This document shows positions 45,953 to 55,421 of a stretch of 64,000 nucleotides of DNA, piece after piece. The stretch's first letter is position 1; the number at the start of each line of letters is the position of its first letter. A model generated the notes under the pieces. It made no database searches and was not told where the DNA came from. It saw only the letters and a list, made by a program, of their open reading frames with translations. This DNA is from Romboutsia hominis (GTDB taxonomy: Bacteria; Bacillota; Clostridia; Peptostreptococcales; Peptostreptococcaceae), in the NCBI RefSeq assembly GCF_900002575.1, contig NZ_LN650648.1, forward strand, positions 1 through 64,000. The letters are read 5' to 3'. The position numbers and the translations under genes are program-made.

Positions 45953-47848
45953 ATGAGCAATAAAATATATTATAAAGCAATTATGATTTTGTCTATATCT
46001 GTTTTTTGTATAGGAGCTATGCCAGAAATATCTTATGGTAATGATTTTTTGCATAATAAAAGTATTATAGCAATAGACAATCAAGAAGAGACTAAACAAG
46101 AAAATAAGAAACATATTGACTATAATAAGATGTGTTGGAATCTACAAGCATTATATAAAAATGATGCTGAATGGGAAAAAGATTTAAAAAAATTTACAAA
46201 AGATATAAAGGAATTAAAAAATTATACAGGTAAAATTACCAAGTCTAAGACTCATTTGGATTTTGCACTAGAAATAAAAGAAAGATTAGATATAAAATTA
46301 AATAAGCTTGGAGGATATGTAAAATTAAAAAAGGATATAAGTAAAAATTCGTATAAATACTTAGCAATGGATGAAAAATTAGATAATGTATATAGAGACT
46401 ATAGAATGGTATGTTCAGGTTTAGAATTAGAGGTTCTGAAATTATCAGATAAAGAATTTAAAGAAATCTCATCTAGTAAGAAAATAAAAAGTAAATATAA
46501 TAGATATTTGTCAAGCATAAGAAGTTCTAAAGATTATTATCTAGATCAAACTTCAGAAAACATACTTGCAGATGTATCGAAAATAACATCATTACCAGGA
46601 TATATATATGAACTCTTTAGAAATATGGATAAAAAAACAAATTTAAATCCATCTGAGTATAGTCAAGCTTTAGAATCTTTTGATAGAAATGAAAGAAAAT
46701 CAGCTTACCAAAATGAATTTGTATCTTATAATGACAATATAAATACTTTAGCAGGGCTATTAGTAGGACAAGTAAATAAGAATATATTTTATTCCACTCA
46801 AAGAGGATATGAGTCTTCTTTAGATATGTACTTAAAAAGTGATGGGGTAAACACCAAAGTATATGATAGATTAATCGAAACTGTGAGTGATAATACATCT
46901 AGCTTGCATAAATATATATCCTTAAGAAAAAAGGCTCTTAATTTAGATAAAGTATATTATTATGATATGTTTGTTCCGATAGTAGATAGTGTTGATAATA
47001 GTATAGGATATGAAAAAGCACAAGGAATTATATATTCAGCATTAGCACCTTTAGGTAAAGAATATAGTGATATAGTATATAAAGCTTTTAATGAAAGATG
47101 GATTGATGTATATTCGAAAGATGAAAAAGTAAGTGGTGCATATTGTTTATCTGTTTATGATGCTCATCCATATATATTATTAAATTATGGAAGCAATTTA
47201 AGTTCAGTATCTACATTAGCTCATGAACTTGGGCATGGAGTATACTCTTATATGAGTGCCAAAAATCAAAATTATTATAATTCAAATCCATCTATATTCA
47301 CTCATGAGGTAGCATCAACAACTAATGAAGCTTTATTGTATGAAGTGTTAATAAAGAATGCTACAAATGATAAAGAAAAGGCATATTATATAACTCAATA
47401 CTTAGACTTAATAAAAGATACAGTATTTATTCAGACTATGTATGCTGAGTTTGAAAAAATTATACATGAGATGATGGAAAATGGAGAAGTTTTAAATACA
47501 CTAGTATTAGATGATACTTGGGGAAAATTACTTCAAAAATATTATGGTAAAGATTATGAATTAGATCAATTAGCAAAAGTAGGATGGTCTAGAATACCGC
47601 ACTTCTATAATAGTTTTTATGTATATAAGTATGCTACAGGATGTAGTGCAGGTGTTGCATTTGCACAAGATATCTTAAAAAATGGTTCAGATAATTATAT
47701 TAGTTTTCTAAAAAAAGGAAGTTCAGATTCCCCTACAAATCTTCTGAAAAAAGCAGGAGTAGATTTAACGAGTACACAACCTATAGAAAATACAATAAAT
47801 AAATTTGATGAATTAGTTAAAGAGTTAGAAACGATTATAGTTAAATAA
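45953..47848 (+). CDS. Secreted M3 family oligoendopeptidase (PepF-like)
   Basis: A 631-residue zinc metallopeptidase. An N-terminal signal-like segment (~7-28: basic start, hydrophobic core, then YGND) suggests export; the PepF family is normally cytoplasmic. The M3 domain carries HELGH at 424-428 and the downstream Glu ligand in THEVASTTNEALL. A helical PepF N-terminal domain (~55-200) precedes it. ATG 45953 is chosen because AAAGGATGG is 6 nt upstream; TTG 45935 is in frame but lies before that site. The gene is flanked by hairpins on both sides and is probably monocistronic. Confidence 0.88.
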   Translation: MSNKIYYKAIMILSISVFCIGAMPEISYGNDFLHNKSIIAIDNQEETKQENKKHIDYNKMCWNLQALYKNDAEWEKDLKKFTKDIKELKNYTGKITKSKTHLDFALEIKERLDIKLNKLGGYVKLKKDISKNSYKYLAMDEKLDNVYRDYRMVCSGLELEVLKLSDKEFKEISSSKKIKSKYNRYLSSIRSSKDYYLDQTSENILADVSKITSLPGYIYELFRNMDKKTNLNPSEYSQALESFDRNERKSAYQNEFVSYNDNINTLAGLLVGQVNKNIFYSTQRGYESSLDMYLKSDGVNTKVYDRLIETVSDNTSSLHKYISLRKKALNLDKVYYYDMFVPIVDSVDNSIGYEKAQGIIYSALAPLGKEYSDIVYKAFNERWIDVYSKDEKVSGAYCLSVYDAHPYILLNYGSNLSSVSTLAHELGHGVYSYMSAKNQNYYNSNPSIFTHEVASTTNEALLYEVLIKNATNDKEKAYYITQYLDLIKDTVFIQTMYAEFEKIIHEMMENGEVLNTLVLDDTWGKLLQKYYGKDYELDQLAKVGWSRIPHFYNSFYVYKYATGCSAGVAFAQDILKNGSDNYISFLKKGSSDSPTNLLKKAGVDLTSTQPIENTINKFDELVKELETIIVK

Positions 47849-47875
47849 TATAGGTTATTAGTAATATAACTATAT

Positions 47876-47908
47876 AAAAAGTCCTATTTTTGCTAAGTAG
47901 GACTTTTT
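47876..47908 (+). terminator. Terminator after the M3 peptidase gene
   Basis: AAAAAGTCCTA (47876-47886) pairs with TAGGACTTTTT (47898-47908). Confidence 0.9.
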
Positions 47909-48053
47909 ATATAGGATTGATTATTAATGGAAGGAAAGTCATATATAAGAATATAAAATGATTTTTTAAGCTATCAAAAGCATATTTAATATGATTAATA
48001 CAATATGGATATAATTGAAGCAAAAAAGTAATTTTAAAAGATACTTATAAATA

Positions 48054-48062
48054 TGGTATAAT
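48054..48062 (+). promoter_or_regulatory. Extended -10 promoter before the small membrane protein
   Basis: TGGTATAAT is a perfect extended -10 element (TGN-TATAAT), about 100 bp before the small gene at 48164. The -35 region is poor (TTAAAA). Nothing else is seen in 47909-48163. Confidence 0.4.
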
Positions 48063-48163
48063 AGCAGCTAAGTATATAGAAGAGAGATTTTAAAGAATAA
48101 TTTGTGGAGTACATTAACTCAATTATAGAGAGTATAATAAATAATTTATTTGAGGTGGAATAA

Positions 48164-48274
48164 ATGGCAAAAAATCAAAAGAAAAAAAATAAAATTATAG
48201 CAATATCAGTAGTAGTAGTACTTGTTGCTACTAGCATGACGACACTATTTGGATTATTAGCAGCTATGATGTAA
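48164..48274 (+). CDS. 36-residue basic single-span membrane protein
   Basis: A small gene supported by Shine-Dalgarno GAGGTGG 6-8 nt before the ATG and a strong terminator just after the stop. The product begins MAKNQKKKNK, followed by one hydrophobic helix (about 11-34) and ends LLAAMM. The layout resembles small Firmicute membrane peptides (DUF4044 or Prli42-like), but I do not recognise it securely. Function unknown. Confidence 0.75.
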   Translation: MAKNQKKKNKIIAISVVVVLVATSMTTLFGLLAAMM

Positions 48275-48275
48275 G

Positions 48276-48300
48276 AAACTAACCCTTTGGTTAGTTTTTT
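48276..48300 (+). terminator. Terminator after the small membrane protein gene
   Basis: AAACTAACC (48276-48284), loop CTTT, GGTTAGTTT (48289-48297), then T residues. Confidence 0.92.
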
Positions 48301-48554
48301 ATTTTAAAGAAATTAAATTAGGTTCTATATAAAATATTAATTTATAAGATTTGTATTAGACATTAAAAAAATATATCTTTATATTAATTTATCATCTAAT
48401 AAATTAAGTAAAATTTATTTAAAATATAACATACTAGTATGTGTAGGGTTATTATAATACACTAAATAATAAAAAGTGATACACATGTTTACTAATTAAC
48501 AAATATAATATATAATTTTTCTTAGTAAAACTAACTAAGGAGATGGAGTATATT

Positions 48555-49556
48555 ATGGATAGAAATTTAGCGCTAGAACTTGTTAGGGTAACGGAATCAG
48601 CTGCATTAGTATCTTCTAAATTCATGGGTAAAGGAGATAAAAATGGAGCAGATGGAGCAGCAGTAGAGGCTATGAGGAGAGCTTTTGAATCAATAAAAAT
48701 AGATGGTGAAGTTGTTATAGGTGAAGGTGAACTAGACGAAGCACCAATGCTTTATATTGGGGAAAAAGTTGGTATGAGAACGAAGGGGAGTATGGAAGTT
48801 GATATAGCAGTAGATCCACTAGATGGGACTACATTAATAGCTAAAGGACTTCCAAATGCTATATCAGTAATAGCCATGGGAGCTAAGGGAAGTTTATTAA
48901 ATGCACCAGATACTTATATGAAAAAAATAATAGTAGGGCCAAAGGCAAAAGGAAGTATAGATTTAAATAAATCTCATGAAGAAAATATAAAAAATGTTGC
49001 TAAAGCTTTAGGTAAAAAAACAACTCAAATGACTATAATAGTTCAAGATAGAGAAAGACATAATGATATAATAGAAGCTGCAAGAAAACTAGGGGCTAGA
49101 ATAAAAATGTTTGGAGATGGAGATGTAGCAGCTGCTATAGCTACTTGCTTCGAAGAAACAGGAATAGATATGCTTATGGGAATAGGTGGAGGACCAGAAG
49201 GTGTAATAACTGCTGCTGCCATAAAATGTATGGGAGGAGATATGGAAGGCCAAATATATCCTTTAAGTGAACAAGAGAGAGAAAGATGTCATGAAATGGG
49301 ATTTTCTGATGAGGACTTACAAAAAGTTTTAACTATTGATGACTTAGCAAAAGGAGATGAATTATTCTTTGCTGCTACAGGAATTACAGAAGGTGATTTA
49401 TTAAAGGGAGTAATACAAATAGGGAACAATAGGGCTAAGACACAATCTGTAGTTATGAGAGCAAAAACTGGGACTATAAGGTTTGTTGATGCAATACATA
49501 ATTTAGATAAAAATGATATATTAGTAGATTTAATGAAAAAATATAATATGGAATAG
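48555..49556 (+). CDS. glpX: Class II fructose-1,6-bisphosphatase
   Basis: A 333-residue GlpX-type phosphatase producing fructose-6-phosphate in gluconeogenesis. Visible are GKGDKNGADGAAVEAMR, GEGELDEAPML and the metal-site motif DPLDGTTLIAKG, then GIGGGPEGVITAAA. ATG 48555 is used with GGAG (48545-48548) 6 nt before; ATG 48543 in the same frame overlaps AAGGAGATGG and is less likely. It precedes rho, as in several clostridia and B. subtilis (glpX-rho). Confidence 0.94.
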   Translation: MDRNLALELVRVTESAALVSSKFMGKGDKNGADGAAVEAMRRAFESIKIDGEVVIGEGELDEAPMLYIGEKVGMRTKGSMEVDIAVDPLDGTTLIAKGLPNAISVIAMGAKGSLLNAPDTYMKKIIVGPKAKGSIDLNKSHEENIKNVAKALGKKTTQMTIIVQDRERHNDIIEAARKLGARIKMFGDGDVAAAIATCFEETGIDMLMGIGGGPEGVITAAAIKCMGGDMEGQIYPLSEQERERCHEMGFSDEDLQKVLTIDDLAKGDELFFAATGITEGDLLKGVIQIGNNRAKTQSVVMRAKTGTIRFVDAIHNLDKNDILVDLMKKYNME

Positions 49557-49565
49557 AAGTATAAT

Positions 49566-49603
49566 AAATATAGGTTTATTGTCTGAATAAGCCTATATTT
49601 TTT
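49566..49603 (+). terminator. Terminator after glpX
   Basis: AAATATAGGTTTATT (49566-49580) pairs with AATAAGCCTATATTT (49586-49600, one G-U), followed by more T. Confidence 0.88.
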
Positions 49604-49831
49604 TATCGAGGAAATATAAATATACATAAATAGTTTAAAGTTTTTAAAAATAGTATAATATATAGTATATAGAATAATTATTATATATAGCTATGTTTGT
49701 ATGTTGACCAGTATAGAAGATAAGTGATATTATAAAAATTAATTATAAGTAAATCTTTTCTTTTTCACACCTTTAAATCCCATAGATTAAATGGAAGATA
49801 TAATAAAGAGATATAGATGAGGAGGATTCTT

Positions 49832-51322
49832 TTGAATATAGATAACATAAAAGTATCTGAATTAGACGATAAGACTCTACTTCAGTTAAAAGAGATAGCA
49901 AAAGAAATAGGCATAAAGTCTATAAGCAAGTATAAAAAGAATGAATTAATAGATATAATAAAAGAAAGTTTAGAAAAAGACAGTGTAGAGAAAGAACAGA
50001 AAGTTAAACAAATAGAAGTTAAAGAAGAGAGAAATAGTCAACAAAGAAACGAAGAAAATAGAAATAATCGTAATACAGAAAACAGAAATCATAGAAATAA
50101 TACGGAAAATAATCATAGAAATCATATAGAAAATAACAATACTAGAAATAATAAAGGATACTATACTCAAAAGGTAGTAGATGAATCTAAAATAATAGAT
50201 GAATTTAATACATCAAAAGATGATGAGGTAGTAGGAGTTCTTGAAATACTTCCAGATGGGTTTGGATTCTTAAGAGGGTCAAATTACCTATCTACAGAAG
50301 GAGATGTTTATGTATCGCCTTCTCAAATAAGAAGATTTAATATGAAAACTGGAGATAAGATAAAAGGAATAACTAGACACCCTAAAACAGGAGAAAAGTT
50401 CAGGGCTCTTTTATATGTTCAAAAAATAAATGACGAGAAGCCTGAAACAGCGATACAAAGAAAGGCCTTTGAATTATTAACTCCAATATACCCAGAAGAA
50501 AGACTTACATTAGAAAGACATCAACATGATATAGCTACCAGATTAATAGATTTAATATCTCCGATAGGAAAGGGTCAAAGAGGATTAATAGTTGCACCTC
50601 CTAAAGCAGGTAAGACAAGCTTATTAAAAAATGTAGCAAATAGTATAGCTAAAAATCATCCTAATGTAGAACTTATAGTACTTCTTATAGATGAAAGACC
50701 AGAAGAAGTTACTGATATGAGAGAATCTATTAATGGAGATGTTATATACTCAACATTTGACCAAGTATCTAGCCACCATGTTAAAGTCGCTGAAATGGTA
50801 TTAAATAGAGCACAAAGACTAGTTGAACATGGAAAGGATGTAGTTATATTATTAGATAGTATAACTAGACTTGCGAGAGCTTATAATTTAACAATATCTC
50901 CAACAGGAAGAACTTTATCTGGAGGACTTGATCCAGGAGCATTACATGGGCCTAAGAAATTCTTTGGTGCAGCTAGAAATATAAGACAAGGTGGTTCGTT
51001 AACTATACTTGCGACTGCTTTAGTAGAAACAGGTTCTAGAATGGATGATGTAATATTTGAAGAATTCAAAGGAACTGGAAATATGGAGCTTAACTTAGAC
51101 AGAAAGTTAGCTGAAAAGAGAATATTCCCAGCTGTAGATATATACAAGTCAGGAACAAGAAGAGAAGATCTATTACTTACAGAAGAAGAGAAGTCAGCTT
51201 TATATAAATTAAGAAGAGAAATGAGTAATAATTCTGTATTAGAGGTTACAGATAAAGTTATAGAATTATTAAAAAGAACAAAGAATAATGAAGAGTTTAT
51301 CAAATCGATAAAAGGAATTTAA
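49832..51322 (+). CDS. rho: Transcription termination factor Rho with Asn-rich insert
   Basis: A 496-residue hexameric RNA helicase that ends transcription. A Rho-N domain (~5-45) is followed by a Lys/Glu then Asn/Arg-rich low-complexity segment (~67-111; 18 Asn in about 41 residues), the cold-shock-like RNA-binding domain ([10 protein letters not shown]) and the RecA motor with Walker A PPKAGKTS (Lys261), [13 protein letters not shown] and the Q/R-loops. TTG 49832 is taken as start: AGGAGG ends 6 nt before it, whereas ATG 49817 lies upstream of that site. Other clostridial Rho proteins carry comparable prion-like inserts. Confidence 0.95.
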   Translation: MNIDNIKVSELDDKTLLQLKEIAKEIGIKSISKYKKNELIDIIKESLEKDSVEKEQKVKQIEVKEERNSQQRNEENRNNRNTENRNHRNNTENNHRNHIENNNTRNNKGYYTQKVVDESKIIDEFNTSKDDEVVGVLEILPDGFGFLRGSNYLSTEGDVYVSPSQIRRFNMKTGDKIKGITRHPKTGEKFRALLYVQKINDEKPETAIQRKAFELLTPIYPEERLTLERHQHDIATRLIDLISPIGKGQRGLIVAPPKAGKTSLLKNVANSIAKNHPNVELIVLLIDERPEEVTDMRESINGDVIYSTFDQVSSHHVKVAEMVLNRAQRLVEHGKDVVILLDSITRLARAYNLTISPTGRTLSGGLDPGALHGPKKFFGAARNIRQGGSLTILATALVETGSRMDDVIFEEFKGTGNMELNLDRKLAEKRIFPAVDIYKSGTRREDLLLTEEEKSALYKLRREMSNNSVLEVTDKVIELLKRTKNNEEFIKSIKGI

Positions 51323-51438
51323 TCTAAAGAAAAACTGCTTGTACCAATAAAAAACTTATGTTATAATGGTGTAGTTGATAATGCAAAACGAAAAAATTAA
51401 TATAGTTAATTTATAAAATTTGAGAAGAGGTGAATATG

Positions 51439-51639
51439 ATGCAAAAAGATATACAACCAAAATACGAAGCTGTAGAAGTACGTTGTGCTTGTGGGAACAC
51501 TTTCAAAGCTGGTTCTGTTAAGGACGAGATAAAAATAGAAATATGTTCTGAGTGCCATCCTTTCTATACTGGAAAGCAAAAGAATATAGAAGCAGGTGGA
51601 AGAATAGACAAGTTCAAGAAGAGATTCAAAATGGACTAA
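51439..51639 (+). CDS. rpmE: 50S ribosomal protein L31 (zinc-binding type)
   Basis: A 66-residue L31: [12 protein letters not shown], then CACG and [10 protein letters not shown], the Cys set of the zinc-containing form. This form is normally replaced by a Cys-free paralogue under zinc limitation in B. subtilis. ATG 51439 is chosen for spacing after AGAGGTG; ATG 51436 is equally in frame. rho-rpmE-tdk order is common in Firmicutes. Confidence 0.95.
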   Translation: MQKDIQPKYEAVEVRCACGNTFKAGSVKDEIKIEICSECHPFYTGKQKNIEAGGRIDKFKKRFKMD

Positions 51640-51711
51640 TCTTTACAAAAATGGAGTTGGGCAGCCAACTCCTATTTTAATGTAATCTAACAATCATAGG
51701 GGGTACGAAAT

Positions 51712-52296
51712 ATGTATAGACCTGTAAATCACGGGTATATAGAGGTTGTCATAGGACCTATGTACAGTGGTAAAAGTGAAGAGCTTATAAGAAGATTGAG
51801 AAGAGCTAAAATAGCAAAACAAAATGTAGTAGTATTTAAGCCTCAAATAGATAATAGATATAGTAAAGAGGATGTTGTTTCACATAATGGAGACAGTATA
51901 AATGCAATACCTATAAGTAATGCAAGAGAGATATATAATCATATAGATAATAAGACTCAGGTGGTAGGAATTGATGAAGTTCAGTTCTTTGATGAAGAAA
52001 TAGTTGAAATAGCTATGAACTTAGCAGATAAAGGTATAAGAGTTATTGCTGCTGGTCTTGATATGGACTTTAAAGGAGAGCCTTTTGGACCAACACCAAA
52101 GTTATTAGCTGTTGCAGAATTTGTTGATAAGATACAAGCTATATGTTCAGTATGTGGACAGCCAGCTAATAGATCTCAAAGATTAATAAATGGAGAACCT
52201 GCAAGATATGATGACCCTATAATACAAGTAGGGGCTGTTGAAACTTATGAAGCTAGATGCAGAAAATGTCATGTGGTTTATAAAGATAAAAAATAA
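51712..52296 (+). CDS. tdk: Thymidine kinase
   Basis: A 194-residue type II thymidine kinase for dT salvage. P-loop [11 protein letters not shown] near the N-terminus, [18 protein letters not shown] and the two CxxC zinc pairs (CSVC and CRKC). The product dTMP is the substrate of Tmk encoded at 5538. Shine-Dalgarno GGGGGT precedes the ATG. Ends at a hairpin. Confidence 0.96.
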   Translation: MYRPVNHGYIEVVIGPMYSGKSEELIRRLRRAKIAKQNVVVFKPQIDNRYSKEDVVSHNGDSINAIPISNAREIYNHIDNKTQVVGIDEVQFFDEEIVEIAMNLADKGIRVIAAGLDMDFKGEPFGPTPKLLAVAEFVDKIQAICSVCGQPANRSQRLINGEPARYDDPIIQVGAVETYEARCRKCHVVYKDKK

Positions 52297-52303
52297 TTGA
52301 AAG

Positions 52304-52353
52304 TAAAGGGAGTTTCTTAAAATGATGTTAATCACCAAGGAATGCTCCCTTTT
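52304..52353 (+). terminator. Probable terminator after tdk
   Basis: AAAGGGAG and CTCCCTTT form the base of a long stem-loop with further interior pairing (TTTCTT with AAGGAA), ending in TTTTATAAT. Confidence 0.7.
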
Positions 52354-52435
52354 ATAATATAAAAAGTCTATTTTAATACATACTCTTATATTATAATAAA
52401 GAAATAAGTAAAGTATAAAATAAAGAGGTGAATTA

Positions 52436-53335
52436 ATGAAGAAGCAATCTGTAGGTGGTCAGGCTGTAATCGAAGGGGTTATGATGCAGTCTAAAGAAAA
52501 AAGAGCCGTTGCAGTGAGGAAAAGCAATGGGGAGATTGTTGTAAAGAAAAATAGAGTAAAAAGTTGGATAAAAGATAAGAATATAGATAAAATACCATTT
52601 TTAAGAGGTTCATTTGTATTAATCGAGACAATGGTAGAAGGTATTAAAAGTTTAAACTTCTCATCAGAATTTTTTTTAGATGAAGAAGAAGAGGATGCTT
52701 TTGACAGGTTTTTCAAGAGTATATTTAAAGATAAAGCTAATGATGTGATGATAGGTTTGACTATGATAATATCTATTATTTTATCAATAGGATTATTTGT
52801 ACTAATTCCTACTGTAGTAGGAGGTTTGTTTTCAAAATATATACAAAGCGATTTCGTATTAAACCTAATAGAAGGCTTTGCTAGAATAGCTATTTTATTT
52901 ATATACATAGTAGGAATATCTAAGAGTAAAGATATAGAAAGGGTATTTCAATATCATGGTGCCGAGCATAAATCTATATACTGCTATGAAAGTGGAGAAG
53001 AGCTTACAGTAGAAAATGCTAGAAAATTTACTAGACTACACCCGAGGTGTGGGACTAACTTTTTATTTATAGTTATGTTTACGTCTATTATACTATTCTC
53101 TTTCTTTGGATGGCCTAATCCCATATTAAGAGTGGTTATGAGAATAATATGTATTCCTGTGGTTGCTGGAATATCTTATGAAATAATAAGATTTCTTGGG
53201 AAATATAATAATAGTCTTACTAAAATTGTCGCATATCCAGGAATGTTTTTACAAAACTTTACAACTAAAGAACCTGATGATGAGCAATTAGAAGTAGCAC
53301 TAACAGCATTAAAAGCTGTAATAGAAGAAAAATAA
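52436..53335 (+). CDS. DUF1385 family membrane protein (YqhQ-like)
   Basis: A 299-residue membrane protein. The N-terminal GGQAVIEGVMMQS and the motif YHGAEHKSIYCYE are diagnostic of DUF1385, whose biochemical function is not established. About four membrane segments (near 100-125, 140-160, 205-225, 230-250) surround a conserved His/Cys region (LHPRCGTNF), suggesting a metal or catalytic site. It precedes prmC by 10 bp and is commonly found with prmC-prfA in Clostridia. Confidence 0.9.
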   Translation: MKKQSVGGQAVIEGVMMQSKEKRAVAVRKSNGEIVVKKNRVKSWIKDKNIDKIPFLRGSFVLIETMVEGIKSLNFSSEFFLDEEEEDAFDRFFKSIFKDKANDVMIGLTMIISIILSIGLFVLIPTVVGGLFSKYIQSDFVLNLIEGFARIAILFIYIVGISKSKDIERVFQYHGAEHKSIYCYESGEELTVENARKFTRLHPRCGTNFLFIVMFTSIILFSFFGWPNPILRVVMRIICIPVVAGISYEIIRFLGKYNNSLTKIVAYPGMFLQNFTTKEPDDEQLEVALTALKAVIEEK

Positions 53336-53345
53336 AGGTGATAAT

Positions 53346-54194
53346 ATGACAATAAGAGACATACTTATAAAGTATATGGAGGAATTAAAAGAAATAAGTG
53401 ACACTCCAAGATTAGACACGGAAATTATTTTACAAAAAGTACTTGGAGATGTGGATAGAATTTATATCCATTTAAACTTAAATAAAGAATTAACTAAAGA
53501 ACAATATAAAATGTTTTTAAGTTTAATATCAGAAAGGATAAATGGAAGACCGATAGCTTATATAGTAGGTAATAGAGAATTTATGGGACTTGATTTCTTT
53601 GTAAAAGAAGGTGTTTTAATACCTAGACCTGATACAGAACCTTTAGTGGAAGAAATTATTGAACTTTGTAAGGATAAAGAAGTTAATATAGTGGATATAG
53701 GAACAGGTTCAGGGGCTATAACTGTAAGTCTAGCTAAGTATATAGAAAAATCTAAAGTTGTATCTTTAGATATATCGGATATACCTTTAGAAGTGGGAAA
53801 AATAAATGCAATAAACAATGGTGTAGATGATAAGGTCGTATTTAAGAAATCAGATTTATTTTCAGCTATTGAAAATATAGAAACTAAATTTGATGTTATA
53901 GTTTCAAATCCACCATATATACCTAAAAGGGACATAGAAACACTTCATACGCAAGTTAAAGATTATGAGCCATACAATGCCTTAGAAGGTGGAGAAGATG
54001 GACTTGATTTCTATAGAGATATAACCAAACAATCAGTAAGATATATTAAAGAAAATGGAATATTGGCATATGAAGTTGGGCATGATCAAGCAGAAGATGT
54101 AAAGCGAATTATGGAAGCTAATGGATACACAAATATATATACAAAGAAGGATATACAAGGTATTGATAGAGTTGTTATAGGCTATAAACTATGA
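53346..54194 (+). CDS. prmC: Peptide chain release factor N5-glutamine methyltransferase
   Basis: A 282-residue SAM enzyme that methylates the GGQ glutamine of release factors. An N-terminal helical domain precedes the Rossmann domain with DIGTGSGAITVSLA and the catalytic NPPY (VSNPPYIPKR). Its likely substrate, PrfA, is encoded 44 bp downstream, the reverse of the common prfA-prmC order in B. subtilis but usual in Clostridia. Confidence 0.95.
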   Translation: MTIRDILIKYMEELKEISDTPRLDTEIILQKVLGDVDRIYIHLNLNKELTKEQYKMFLSLISERINGRPIAYIVGNREFMGLDFFVKEGVLIPRPDTEPLVEEIIELCKDKEVNIVDIGTGSGAITVSLAKYIEKSKVVSLDISDIPLEVGKINAINNGVDDKVVFKKSDLFSAIENIETKFDVIVSNPPYIPKRDIETLHTQVKDYEPYNALEGGEDGLDFYRDITKQSVRYIKENGILAYEVGHDQAEDVKRIMEANGYTNIYTKKDIQGIDRVVIGYKL

Positions 54195-54238
54195 TATAAT
54201 GAAAAATTGATATGTTACAATAAACGAGGTGAAAAAGG

Positions 54239-55303
54239 ATGCTAAAAAAATTAGATGTATTAGAAGATAAATACAAAGATTTAACAGAAAAAATAAGTGA
54301 TCCGGAAATAATAAATGATCAAAAAACTTGGCAAAAGTACATGAAAGAACATTCTGACTTAGAGCCAATAGTAATGAAGTATAGAGAATATAAAAATGTT
54401 TTAACTAGTATAGCTGATTCAAAGGAAATACTACAAGAAGAATCAGATGAAGAGTTAAGAGACCTAGCTAAGATGGAATTATCTGAGTTAGAAGAGCAAG
54501 TAGAACCTCTAGAAGCGGAATTAAAGATATTATTATTACCAAAGGACCCTAACGATGAAAAGAACGTAATCGTTGAGATAAGAGGAGGAGCTGGTGGAGA
54601 TGAAGCAGCTCTATTCGCAGGGGACCTATTCAGAATGTATTCAAGATACGCTGAAAGAAGAAGATGGAAAATGGAATTATTAAGTGCAAGTGATACTGGT
54701 GTTGGTGGATATAAAGAGGTATCATTCTTAATAAAAGGTAAGGGAGCTTACTCAAGACTTAAATATGAGTCAGGAGTTCATAGAGTTCAAAGAATACCAT
54801 CTACTGAATCAGGAGGAAGAATCCATACATCTACTGCAACAGTTGCAGTTTTACCAGAAGTTGAAACAGTAGAAGTAAACATAAACCCAAATGACTTAAG
54901 AATAGATGTTTTCCGTTCTTCAGGAAATGGTGGGCAAAGTGTTAACACTACTGACTCTGCGGTAAGAATAACTCACATACCTACAGGAGAGGTAGTATCT
55001 TGTCAGGATGGTAAATCACAGTTAAAAAATAAAGAACAAGCATTAAAAATACTAGTAGCAAGACTTAATGATAAAGCTATAGCTGAGCAAAACAAAGATA
55101 TAGCAGCGGAAAGAAAGAGTCAGGTTGGTACTGGAGATAGATCTGAAAGAATAAGAACTTACAACTTCCCTCAAGGAAGAGTTAGTGATCATAGAATAAA
55201 CTTAACATTATATAAGTTAGATTCATTCTTAGATGGAGATATAGATGAAATGATAGATGCTTTAATAACTGTAGATCAAACTGAGAAAATGGCATCACTA
55301 TAA
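54239..55303 (+). CDS. prfA: Peptide chain release factor 1
   Basis: A 354-residue RF1 recognising UAA and UAG. It has a helical N-terminal domain, the codon-recognition tripeptide in [14 protein letters not shown] (PST, the PxT of RF1), and GGQ in [20 protein letters not shown]. Shine-Dalgarno CGAGGTG is 8-10 nt upstream. No frameshift site is present or expected (that belongs to RF2). Confidence 0.97.
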   Translation: MLKKLDVLEDKYKDLTEKISDPEIINDQKTWQKYMKEHSDLEPIVMKYREYKNVLTSIADSKEILQEESDEELRDLAKMELSELEEQVEPLEAELKILLLPKDPNDEKNVIVEIRGGAGGDEAALFAGDLFRMYSRYAERRRWKMELLSASDTGVGGYKEVSFLIKGKGAYSRLKYESGVHRVQRIPSTESGGRIHTSTATVAVLPEVETVEVNINPNDLRIDVFRSSGNGGQSVNTTDSAVRITHIPTGEVVSCQDGKSQLKNKEQALKILVARLNDKAIAEQNKDIAAERKSQVGTGDRSERIRTYNFPQGRVSDHRINLTLYKLDSFLDGDIDEMIDALITVDQTEKMASL

Positions 55304-55328
55304 TTTGATTAAATCTAATCCTTCTATT

Positions 55329-55353
55329 AATCCCTATTAATTTAGGGATTTTT
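55329..55353 (+). terminator. Terminator after prfA
   Basis: AATCCCTA (55329-55336) pairs with TAGGGATT (55343-55350), then T residues. Confidence 0.85.
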
Positions 55354-55421
55354 ATATAACATGAATAAATATGTTCCTTCTTTAAGTATACATTAGTATA
55401 TAAAATTTAAAGGAGGAGCAT

